NCBI GenBank assembly: GCA_002422045.1
Contig: DITG01000059.1
Location: 1 to 8,548, forward strand
Direction of reading: 5' to 3'
DNA length: 8,548 nucleotides
From: Acholeplasmataceae bacterium UBA6190
GTDB lineage: Bacteria > Bacillota_I > Bacilli_A > Acholeplasmatales > Acholeplasmataceae
The notes beneath the pieces were generated by a model, which saw nothing but the letters and a program-made list of their open reading frames with translations, had not been told where the DNA came from and ran no database searches. The translations under genes were made by a program, and so were the position numbers. Positions 1-5,955 of the stretch are shown in pieces. Within the stretch, counting starts at the first letter, position 1. Every line of letters begins with the position of its first letter.

Positions 1-25
1 GATATTTCTGATTTCTAGAATATGA

Positions 26-778
26 TTAGGCACTTGCTTTCACTCTCCTTGCCGGATGTTTGTTTTCCAGAGCAGAGACGACTTTGCCTGTGATGAAAGT
101 CAGGACCAAATACATGAGTGCGGCAATGAAAAACCCTTCAACTCTTCTGAAATTGGAAGATGTTGCTGATTGTGTCGCTCTGAAAAGATCGAAGACTCCG
201 ATGACCGATAAAACCGCTGTATCTTTCAAATTGACGATGAATTCGTTGCCAATCGCTGGTAATGAATTCTTGATGGCTTGCGGGAAGATGATCAGAAACA
301 TCGCTTGGCTTCTGGAAAATCCAATCGATCGAGCTGCTTCCATCTGACCCTTGTCAATGCCGTTGATACCACTTCGGATGACTTCGGCGATATAGGCCGT
401 GGTATTCAGGGTCACAACCGTTAGACCGGCAACCAGAGGTGTCCAAAAGGATAATCTCAGAGGTGCGATGCCATAATAGAAAATCATGGCCTGCACAATC
501 ATCGGTGTCCCTCTGAATACAGTGATATACACCGAAGAAAAAACATGTCCAGCCTTTTTCATGACTTTCGAGATCAACGCGTCTCTTCTTTGATCGATTT
601 CTTGTGTTCTTAAGACAGTCAAAAACAGTGAAAGGATAAATCCTCCCACAGTTCCGACAATCGAAAGTAATAATGTAATGAGGATACCGCGGATGAAAAA
701 TCCTGAATAGCGTTCAATCAGATACAGGATTGTATTGAAGAATTCATCCTTCGGTGGCAATGTATTGAATAAATTCAT
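26..778 (-). CDS. Polar amino acid ABC transporter permease (HisM/GlnP type), probably lysine
   Basis: A 250-residue inner-membrane permease of the polar amino acid ABC uptake family. It would form the translocation channel that receives the amino acid from the lipoprotein encoded just upstream. Hydrophobic segments lie near residues 27-57, 92-106, 112-135, 175-198 and 215-235. The family hallmarks are visible: an FRGTPMIVQ stretch near 88-96 and the cytoplasmic EAA loop (EAARSIGFS, 147-155), which docks the ATPase. The start ATG shares one base with the TAA stop of the upstream binding-protein gene (TAATG), so the two are translationally coupled and share the lysine riboswitch leader. Known for the family: a separate ATPase is required. 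None is encoded between this stop and the window edge (25 bases), so it is either further left or elsewhere. Lysine specificity is inferred only from the riboswitch; arginine, ornithine or histidine are also possible. Confidence 0.93.
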   Translation of the reverse strand: MNLFNTLPPKDEFFNTILYLIERYSGFFIRGILITLLLSIVGTVGGFILSLFLTVLRTQEIDQRRDALISKVMKKAGHVFSSVYITVFRGTPMIVQAMIFYYGIAPLRLSFWTPLVAGLTVVTLNTTAYIAEVIRSGINGIDKGQMEAARSIGFSRSQAMFLIIFPQAIKNSLPAIGNEFIVNLKDTAVLSVIGVFDLFRATQSATSSNFRRVEGFFIAALMYLVLTFITGKVVSALENKHPARRVKASA

Positions 779-1611
779 TATTCCTGAGGCTGTCTAAGGA
801 GTGCTTCAGCCATGAACTGATTACGCTCTGCAGTTGAAATACCAGCGAGTGCCGCATTGATCGCTGCAAGCAGATTGACATCTTCTTGTCTGAGCGCAAC
901 TGAAACGATGACATCTTCGTCAGAAACGGTGAATCCGTTTGTACCGGTAAATTGGATAATCTTTAAGTTACTGTTGGCAGCAACCATGCCTTGTGCCACG
1001 GGAAGTTCAGCAATGAACGCGTCTGCAGCATTCGAAGATACAGCAGTGCCGAGTAAACCATAGCTATCGAGTGGTTCCAAATGATTGACACCTGGAATCT
1101 GGTCAATCAAACCATCTTGAAGGGTACCGAGTTGAGCGACCACTCTTGCACCTGCGAAACTTGATAATGATGTCGCGTTCGCATATGCACCTGTAGTGCT
1201 GACGACCATGACTTGTTCTGATCTGAAATACTCATTGGAAAACGCAACCGTCTGAGCGCGTTCAGCGGTCGGACTCATGCCTGCAATGATGAGATCGATT
1301 TCGCCAGCCAAAAGCGCAGGAATCAGTCCATCCCAGTCGACAGCCTTGATGACCAATGTCAGACCTAACTCTTCAGCAATCAAACTTGCCATGACGACGT
1401 CAAATCCGTCGACATAGACACCGGGTTGTCCAGCCAAAGGCAGTGCATATCTGCTTGAAACCGGTGTTGACCAGTTGAATGGCGCATACGCCGCTTCTAG
1501 TCCGACAACGATTTCCGTTTCAGAATCCAAATCAAACTGTTCTTTTCCGCCACATGCGGAAACCGTCACGAGTAATACCAATAAAACCAATAATGTTACA
1601 ACTTTTTTCAT
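778..1611 (-). CDS. Amino acid ABC transporter substrate-binding lipoprotein (SBP_bac_3), probably lysine
   Basis: A 277-residue extracellular solute-binding protein anchored to the membrane by lipid. The signal peptide is KK followed by a Leu/Val-rich core and a lipobox ending VSAC, with Cys20 as the lipidated residue. The mature part shows SBP family 3 features: VGLEAAYAPFNW (36-47), GFDVVMASLIAEELG (69-83), a ligand-carboxylate-type SPTAERA segment with Arg118, LGTLQDG (161-167), and a DAFIAELPVA segment near 197-206 where this family usually places an Asp contacting the ligand amino group. The start is supported by AGAGG at 1620-1624, 8 bases upstream. It is the first gene of the unit behind the lysine riboswitch, so lysine is the most likely ligand and expression should fall when lysine is abundant. 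Family assignment is firm; the substrate is inferred from the leader RNA. Confidence 0.94.
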   Translation of the reverse strand: MKKVVTLLVLLVLLVTVSACGGKEQFDLDSETEIVVGLEAAYAPFNWSTPVSSRYALPLAGQPGVYVDGFDVVMASLIAEELGLTLVIKAVDWDGLIPALLAGEIDLIIAGMSPTAERAQTVAFSNEYFRSEQVMVVSTTGAYANATSLSSFAGARVVAQLGTLQDGLIDQIPGVNHLEPLDSYGLLGTAVSSNAADAFIAELPVAQGMVAANSNLKIIQFTGTNGFTVSDEDVIVSVALRQEDVNLLAAINAALAGISTAERNQFMAEALLRQPQE

Positions 1612-1641
1612 TCTCTTTTCCTCTTTCTTTTGTTTTTAAAC

Positions 1642-1667
1642 AAAAAAAGCACCCAAGAGGACACTTC
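1642..1667 (-). terminator. Intrinsic terminator (expression platform) of the lysine riboswitch
   Basis: On the minus strand a GAAGTGTCC / GGGTGCTTT stem with a TCTT loop is followed by a run of seven T. The stem contains several G-T pairs, so it is moderately stable. It lies 27 bases beyond the 3' end of the aptamer and about 30 bases before the binding-protein start. CCTCT (1656-1660) in its left arm can pair with AGAGG (1701-1705) at the aptamer's 3' side, which would give a short antiterminator. The arrangement suits a lysine-induced OFF switch. Confidence 0.72.
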
Positions 1668-1693
1668 AAAATCAAAATTGTTATTTTTCATTT

Positions 1694-1850
1694 GCTAGCG
1701 CCTCTACTTTCGTAGGAGTGTTATCGGTGTTTCCTGATAACCCCATGATCCCATTCATGCCTGAATGTTCATTCGGCGATGATTGCCTTTCCATTTTCTC
1801 TTTGTCTGCCGACTCAAAAATGTACTCATCTGCATCGCTGCCTCTATGCT
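1694..1850 (-). ncRNA. Lysine riboswitch aptamer (L-box)
   Basis: The minus-strand leader, about 157 nt, carries the recognisable landmarks of the lysine riboswitch in order: ATAGAGGCAGCGA at the 5' side of the core; GAGTA, matching the loop-E/AGUA element of P2; AGAAAATGG on the return side; GGAAAGGC then TCGCCGAA, the most diagnostic core segment; a P4 hairpin GTTATC...GATAAC; a P5 hairpin CCTAC-GAAA-GTAG with a tetraloop; and AGGCGCTAGC closing P1 against AGCATAG with one bulge. It sits between a good promoter and a terminator, upstream of an amino acid importer. Known for the class: lysine binding stabilises P1 and reduces expression of lysine biosynthesis or transport genes. Recognised by eye against remembered B. 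subtilis lysC features, not by a covariance search. Confidence 0.88.
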
Positions 1851-1869
1851 TATTCATTTGTACTTGTTT

Positions 1870-1897
1870 ATTTTAACACAGATTCAAACTTTGTCAA
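1870..1897 (-). promoter_or_regulatory. Promoter of the lysine riboswitch/importer unit
   Basis: Minus-strand TTGACA (1892-1897) and TAAAAT (1870-1875) separated by 16 bases. Transcription would begin near 1863, just before the aptamer's P1 strand at 1850, as expected for a riboswitch leader. Confidence 0.8.
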
Positions 1898-1910
1898 CAC
1901 ATAACCCCAT

Positions 1911-1942
1911 AAAAAATAGAAGGGGGACTCGGTTGAGTCCCC
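1911..1942 (-). terminator. Intrinsic terminator of the cold-shock gene
   Basis: A perfect 8-bp stem, GGGGACTC / GAGTCCCC, with loop AACC (minus strand), then CTTCTATTTTTT. It begins 13 bases after the cold-shock stop codon. It ends 14 bases before the -35 box of the lysine importer promoter, so the two minus-strand units are insulated from each other. Confidence 0.92.
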
Positions 1943-1954
1943 TTACCTTTGAAT

Positions 1955-2152
1955 TTAGACTTTACGTACGTTCGCCGCTTGTTGTCCGCGGTCGCCGTTC
2001 TTAACTTCGAATTCTACTTGGTCGCCTTCTGCCAATGTCTTGTATCCTTCTGCTTGAATAGCACTGAAGTGTACGAAGATGTCCTTACCCTCTGCTGAAG
2101 AGATAAAACCGTATCCCTTGTCAGCATCAAACCATTTTACTACGCCTTTCAT
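1955..2152 (-). CDS. csp: Cold-shock domain protein (CspA family RNA chaperone)
   Basis: A 65-residue single cold-shock domain that binds single-stranded RNA/DNA in the cytoplasm and melts RNA secondary structure. It starts MKGVVKWFDADKGYGFI. RNP1 is KGYGFI (12-17) and RNP2 is DIFVHF (24-29), with aromatic surface residues Trp7, Phe8, Phe16, Phe26, His28 and Phe29. The length is exactly that of the family. The reading frame stays open 19 codons upstream, but the start at 2152 is chosen because AAGGAG (2160-2165) lies 7 bases before it, the protein then begins like every CspA homologue, and the upstream ATG precedes the predicted transcription start. It has its own promoter and strong terminator. 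The predicted leader is only about 40 nt, unlike the long thermosensing leader of E. coli cspA, so it may be constitutive. Which paralogue it is cannot be told. Confidence 0.97.
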   Translation of the reverse strand: MKGVVKWFDADKGYGFISSAEGKDIFVHFSAIQAEGYKTLAEGDQVEFEVKNGDRGQQAANVRKV

Positions 2153-2179
2153 TTTAATACTCCTTATAATTATAAACTT

Positions 2180-2193
2180 GGCACCTTGATGCC
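2180..2193 (-). repeat. Small hairpin at the 5' end of the cold-shock mRNA leader
   Basis: GGCA / TGCC arms around a 6-base loop. They lie at or just after the transcription start predicted from the -10 box at 2201-2206, so the mRNA would begin with a short stem. Too short to be confident of a function; it could stabilise the 5' end. Confidence 0.35.
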
Positions 2194-2200
2194 TAACTAC

Positions 2201-2229
2201 ATTATACACACATTGATATGTGATTACAA
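2201..2229 (-). promoter_or_regulatory. Promoter of the cold-shock gene
   Basis: Minus-strand TTGTAA (2224-2229), a 17-base spacer, then a perfect TATAAT (2201-2206). Predicted start near 2194, giving a leader of about 40 nt. The spacer holds an inverted repeat, CACAT-ATCA-ATGTG (2209-2222), which could be an operator. Confidence 0.82.
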
Positions 2230-2252
2230 GTTAATGAAACAAATTCGTTAAA

Positions 2253-4034
2253 TTATGCAAATTGACTTTGATAAAGCTCGAAATAAAAACCTTTTTGGGC
2301 CAAAAGTGCCTCGTGAGTTCCCTGTTCGACGATATTTCCTGCTTTGACAACGAGAATCAAGTGCGCATTTTGAATGGTCGAGAGACGATGCGCGATGACA
2401 AATGTCGTTTTATTTTCCATGAGTGCAATCATCGCTTTTTGAATCAGGACTTCCGTATGGGTGTCAACATTGGAGGTTGCTTCATCCAAGATGAGCATCT
2501 TGGTCTTCGAAAGCATGGCGCGTGCGATGACCAAAAGTTGTTTCTGACCCTTGGAGATGTTTAAGCCTTCATCGGTAAGTATCGTATCGTAACCATTGGG
2601 TAAATGGATGATGAAGGAATGGATGCGTGCTTTTCTTGCTGCTTCCTCGACTTCAAGTCTGCTGACGTTACCATTGCCATACGCGATGTTTTCAAAAACT
2701 GTACCATGGAAAATCCATGTGTCTTGCAAGACCATCGAGAATGCTTTTCTCAAACTCTTGCGCGTCAAAGATAAAGTATCGTGGCCATCCAAAATGATTT
2801 TTCCACCATTGACATCATAATATCTCATCAACAGATTGACCAATGTTGTCTTACCGGCACCTGTCGGACCGACAATGGCGACGACTTTGCCTTGTGGTGC
2901 ATGAAACGAGACATGATTGAGGACAACCTGATTTTCAACATAACCGAAGGAGACATTGTCAAACTGGACTTCGCCTTTGACATCGGTGTAATCCATGGCG
3001 TCTGTCACATCCGCAGGTTCATCGGGTTGATCGAGAACGCCAAAGACACGTTCGGCAGCAGCCAGTGCGCTTTGGATATCCGCCATGATGTTCGACATCT
3101 GGTTGATGGGTCCTGAAAAACGTCTGGAATAGAGGGTGAAGCTGGTTAAGTTGCCTAATGATATCCTGCCATAGAAATAGAGTATACCACCAAAGACACC
3201 GACCAATGCAACCGAAAGGTTGGATACAAAGTTCACGGATGGTCCAACCGATGTGGAATAATAACCGGATTCATAGGAGGCATCAGATGCATCTTCGTTG
3301 ATCTTGTCAAATTTGGCAAGGACACTGTCTTCTTGGACATAAGATTGAATGGTACGCTGACCAGTGATCATTTCTTCGGCAAATCCGTTCAGTTCACCAA
3401 GTTTCGCATTGCGGATCCGGTATTTTTTCTTGACAATTTTTGATAATACGCGTGTGATGACGACAGAAATCGGAATCGTGACGACAAAGACGATGACGAG
3501 TATTGGAGACATGATGAGCATCATGATAAATGAAATGACAACGGTGATGATGCTGGTGAAAATACTGACAACGTCGGTTGCCAAGGATGTATTGATGGTA
3601 TCGATGTCATAACTCATTTTCGAGATGATGTCACCGGTCTGGTTACTGTCAAAATACTTGATGGAGACTTTGTTCAGTTTGTCAAAGAGGTCTTTTCTCA
3701 TCTTATACACAACACTTTGTGAGATTTTGACCATCGCAATCGACAATACATAACTGAGCACTGAACTGATGAGGTAAAACCCAATCATCAGGCCTGCAAA
3801 GAAAAAGACTTGTTCGAAATTGACGCCATTTTCCATGGCAGAGATGGTTTTACCCGTCAAAAAGGGACCAACGAGTGATAAGACGTTACTGACGACGGTT
3901 AAAAAGATGGCCAAAATGAGTTTTGTTTTATAAAAGTAAAGATAGCCCCACAAACGTTTAAGGACATATCCTCTGTTCTTGACTTTGTCGGAACCATCGT
4001 TTCTGCCTCTGCCTTGTTTGCCTGCATACATCAT
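2253..4034 (-). CDS. Heterodimeric ABC exporter, subunit with the catalytic ATP site (YheH/BmrD-like)
   Basis: A 593-residue type I ABC exporter half-transporter: six membrane segments (about residues 38-330) and a C-terminal ATPase. Walker A is GPTGAGKTT (389-397), the Q-loop is Gln437, Walker B is MLILDE with catalytic Glu518, and the switch His is 549 (IAHR). The signature is degenerate: NISKGQ (492-497) instead of LSGGQ. The partner gene has the opposite defects, so together they form one competent and one degenerate ATP site, as known for BmrCD, LmrCD and TM287/288. The ATG overlaps the partner's TGA (ATGA) and is preceded by GGGAGGTGAGG, so the two are coupled; a second in-frame ATG follows immediately. 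Family members export drugs, lipids or peptides; the substrate here is unknown. No intrinsic terminator is evident after the stop, so some readthrough into the cold-shock unit is possible. Confidence 0.95.
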   Translation of the reverse strand: MMYAGKQGRGRNDGSDKVKNRGYVLKRLWGYLYFYKTKLILAIFLTVVSNVLSLVGPFLTGKTISAMENGVNFEQVFFFAGLMIGFYLISSVLSYVLSIAMVKISQSVVYKMRKDLFDKLNKVSIKYFDSNQTGDIISKMSYDIDTINTSLATDVVSIFTSIITVVISFIMMLIMSPILVIVFVVTIPISVVITRVLSKIVKKKYRIRNAKLGELNGFAEEMITGQRTIQSYVQEDSVLAKFDKINEDASDASYESGYYSTSVGPSVNFVSNLSVALVGVFGGILYFYGRISLGNLTSFTLYSRRFSGPINQMSNIMADIQSALAAAERVFGVLDQPDEPADVTDAMDYTDVKGEVQFDNVSFGYVENQVVLNHVSFHAPQGKVVAIVGPTGAGKTTLVNLLMRYYDVNGGKIILDGHDTLSLTRKSLRKAFSMVLQDTWIFHGTVFENIAYGNGNVSRLEVEEAARKARIHSFIIHLPNGYDTILTDEGLNISKGQKQLLVIARAMLSKTKMLILDEATSNVDTHTEVLIQKAMIALMENKTTFVIAHRLSTIQNAHLILVVKAGNIVEQGTHEALLAQKGFYFELYQSQFA

Positions 4035-5767
4035 TTGACCTCACCTCCCATCTGGTAGAAAGCAATGTCTTGATACATGGATGATGTTTCTAGGAGTTCT
4101 TCATGTGTGCCTGAAGCGATGATTGAGCCATCTTCAATGAGCAAAATCAGATCAGAATCCTTTAAACTGCTGATGCGCTGAGCAATGACAATCATGGTGG
4201 TATCGCTGAATTCTTTCTTCAGCGCTTTTCTCAGTTTCATATCAGTTTGATAATCCAGTGCTGAGGAGGCGTCATCAAAAATCAGAATATCGGGTTTTCC
4301 TGCAACAGCGCGTGCGATCAGGAGTCTTTGTTTCTGCCCCCCTGACAAGTTCATTCCACGTTGTGCCATCATGTAGTTTAGTTCGTTTTCTTTTTCATAG
4401 ATGAATTCTGCTTGTGCGATACGCATAGCAGTATTGATGTCATCGTCATCGATCGCATTTCGATTGAATTGGATGTTACCGTAGATGCTATCCGCGAAGA
4501 TGACATCATTTTGGAAGACGACACCAATACTACTTCTGAGGTCATTTTGACGAATGTTTTTGATGTTTTCGCCGTAAATCAGAATTTGACCATCATCCAC
4601 ATCGTAAAAACGCATCAATAAGTTGATGATCGTTGTCTTGCCGGAGCCAGTTGCTCCAATGATGCCTAAGGTTTGACCTTGCTTGAGCTTGAAACTGACA
4701 TGTTTCAAGTTACTTTCTTTCTGATTGTAGGAAAATGATACATCCCTGAATTCAAGATGGGGCTTGATGATTGATCTCTCAATCGGTAGTTCGCCATCTT
4801 TCATCTCTTCAGGCATATTGAGGACTTCATCGATTCTTTCTGCGGAGGCAGTCGCTCTAGATGATAAGACAAAGACACGCGTGATACTCATCATCGCATT
4901 TAAAATGATGGTGAAATACGTCACAAATGCCATGATTTGACCTTTCTCGGTCATTCCTTGATCCAGTCTGAAAGCACCAAAGACCAAGACGATGACAAGA
5001 CCGACGTTCATCACCGCATTCATCATCGGATTGATTTTCGCCATGGTAGTGGTTGCTTTGAGTTCAGCTCCCACGGTAAGTTGGTTTGCCTCATCAAATT
5101 TCTCGATTTCATGATCACTCATGGAGAGTGCTCTAACAACTCTGGCACCGGTGATGTATTCTCTTAGTTTTCTGACCAGCCCATCGACAAAGACTTGTGT
5201 TTTTTTGTAGAGAGGAATCCCTTTTTTGGATGAGTAATAGACAATCAGGATGATGAGGGGTAACATCGCAACCATCACGAGCGTGAGGACAGGATCAAGG
5301 AGCAAAGACATCAAAATGCCACCGATGAGTAAAACGGGGGCACGCACACCAAGGCGTTGCATCGAAGCAGTCGCATTATACATATTGTATGTATCGGTTG
5401 TCATTCTTGAAATCAATGAAGGTCTTGTCAGACGATCGACTTGATTCGCTGAAAGACGTTCTATTTTCGAAAACAGATCATGTCTTAAGGTTTTCACAGA
5501 AAGAGCTGCAATCATTTCGGCTTTCCGGTTGGCAGCAACATTCAAGTATAAACCCATGAATGCAATCAGAACCATCAAAAGACCCAAAAGATACAAGCTG
5601 GAAAGATCATTGCTTGATGCATTTTGCAAGTTTGGAATTTCCGTATCAATCATGTATGCAATCAGCCAAGGCAAAAATAAATCGGCGAGCGCACCCACTG
5701 ACTTGAAGGTCAATGACACGGTGAGCAATCGCCAATAGGGCTTGACTAGTCTTAAAATCATCTTCAT
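4031..5767 (-). CDS. Heterodimeric ABC exporter, subunit with the degenerate ATP site (YheI/BmrC-like)
   Basis: A 578-residue type I ABC exporter half-transporter, first gene of the exporter operon. Membrane segments span roughly residues 15-300. In the ATPase domain Walker A is GATGSGKTT (371-379), the Q-loop is Gln419, and the signature is a perfect LSGGQ (474-478). Walker B reads ILIFDD, so Asp499 replaces the catalytic Glu, and the switch His is Gln530 (IAQR). Its own Walker site is therefore expected to bind but hardly hydrolyse ATP, while its intact signature completes the active site of the partner. The start at 5767 (MKMILRLVKPYW) is chosen because the open frame upstream runs antisense through a tRNA gene, family members begin with this amphipathic elbow, and AGAGGA lies 9 bases upstream. 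Substrate unknown; multidrug or lipid export are family precedents. Confidence 0.95.
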   Translation of the reverse strand: MKMILRLVKPYWRLLTVSLTFKSVGALADLFLPWLIAYMIDTEIPNLQNASSNDLSSLYLLGLLMVLIAFMGLYLNVAANRKAEMIAALSVKTLRHDLFSKIERLSANQVDRLTRPSLISRMTTDTYNMYNATASMQRLGVRAPVLLIGGILMSLLLDPVLTLVMVAMLPLIILIVYYSSKKGIPLYKKTQVFVDGLVRKLREYITGARVVRALSMSDHEIEKFDEANQLTVGAELKATTTMAKINPMMNAVMNVGLVIVLVFGAFRLDQGMTEKGQIMAFVTYFTIILNAMMSITRVFVLSSRATASAERIDEVLNMPEEMKDGELPIERSIIKPHLEFRDVSFSYNQKESNLKHVSFKLKQGQTLGIIGATGSGKTTIINLLMRFYDVDDGQILIYGENIKNIRQNDLRSSIGVVFQNDVIFADSIYGNIQFNRNAIDDDDINTAMRIAQAEFIYEKENELNYMMAQRGMNLSGGQKQRLLIARAVAGKPDILIFDDASSALDYQTDMKLRKALKKEFSDTTMIVIAQRISSLKDSDLILLIEDGSIIASGTHEELLETSSMYQDIAFYQMGGEVK

Positions 5768-5790
5768 TAAAACACATCCTCTACATATAA

Positions 5791-5819
5791 AATATATCAC
5801 ATTAGTGTTGTTTTTTACA
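5791..5819 (-). promoter_or_regulatory. Possible promoter of the ABC exporter operon
   Basis: Minus-strand TGTAAA (5814-5819), a 17-base spacer, then TATATT (5791-5796). The -35 match is weak. It abuts the -35 box of the divergent tRNA-Thr promoter (5808-5813), so the two transcription units may compete for polymerase. The leader would be short (about 15-20 nt). Confidence 0.35.
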
Positions 5820-5836
5820 TCTTTTTTTTGTATAAT
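5808..5836 (+). promoter_or_regulatory. Promoter of tRNA-Thr
   Basis: TTGTTT (5808-5813), a 17-base T-rich spacer and a perfect TATAAT (5831-5836), ending 9 bases before the mature tRNA 5' end. Confidence 0.7.
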
Positions 5837-5845
5837 GGTTTTGCT

Positions 5846-5919
5846 GCCCTCATAGTTAAATGGTATAACGCAGCCATGGTAAGGCTGAATTGCAAGTTCG
5901 ATTCTCGCTGAGGGCACCA
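5846..5919 (+). tRNA. trnT: tRNA-Thr (anticodon GGU)
   Basis: A full cloverleaf of 74 nt with encoded CCA. The acceptor is GCCCTCA / TGAGGGC with discriminator A. The D-stem is GTTA / TAAC with loop AATGGTA. The anticodon stem is CAGCC / GGCTG with loop ATGGTAA, anticodon GGT at 5878-5880. The variable loop is AATT and the T-loop TTCGATT. G1-C72, C2-G71 and the G35-U36 anticodon bases agree with threonine identity known from E. coli. The T-stem GCAAG / CTCGC has an A-C mismatch in the middle pair, which is unusual. The tRNA is flanked by its own promoter and terminator as a single-gene unit. Confidence 0.93.
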
Positions 5920-5929
5920 GGGTAAATAT

Positions 5930-5955
5930 AAAGCGACTTTATTGGTCGCTTTTTT
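5930..5955 (+). terminator. tRNA-Thr terminator, overlapping the end of the convergent protease-like gene
   Basis: An 8-bp stem, AAAGCGAC / GTCGCTTT, with a 7-base loop and a T run to 5955, located 10 bases after the tRNA. The same hairpin on the minus strand is followed by a weaker TTTATATTT tract, so it may act in both directions. The TAA stop of the convergent gene (5939-5941) lies in the loop. Confidence 0.88.

Noticed and set aside
60..347. Plus-strand open frame opposite the permease gene, and similar ones at 857-1063, 2262-3612, 4412-4621 and 4937-5738
   Set aside because: These are antisense shadows of well-supported minus-strand transporter genes, without RBS, domains or plausible composition.
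1628..1646. AT-only inverted repeat TTTTGTTT...AAACAAAA before the binding-protein RBS
   Set aside because: It has a single G-C pair per arm and overlaps the terminator's T tract; likely a by-product of that tract.
1479..2004. Plus-strand open frames across the lysine leader
   Set aside because: They overlap the riboswitch, terminators and promoter on the other strand, have no RBS and encode no recognisable protein.
2153..2209. 19-codon N-terminal extension of the cold-shock protein
   Set aside because: It begins upstream of the predicted transcription start and lacks an RBS; the canonical MKGVVKWF start has AAGGAG at correct spacing.
2231..2252. Weak AT-rich inverted repeat after the second ABC gene as a terminator
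   Set aside because: The stem TTAACGAA / TTCATTAA has a mismatch, very few G-C pairs and no following T run.
5768..5917. N-terminal extension of the first ABC exporter subunit by 50 codons
   Set aside because: The extension would be translated antisense from the tRNA-Thr gene and its promoter. The ABC family N-terminus and an RBS place the start at 5767.
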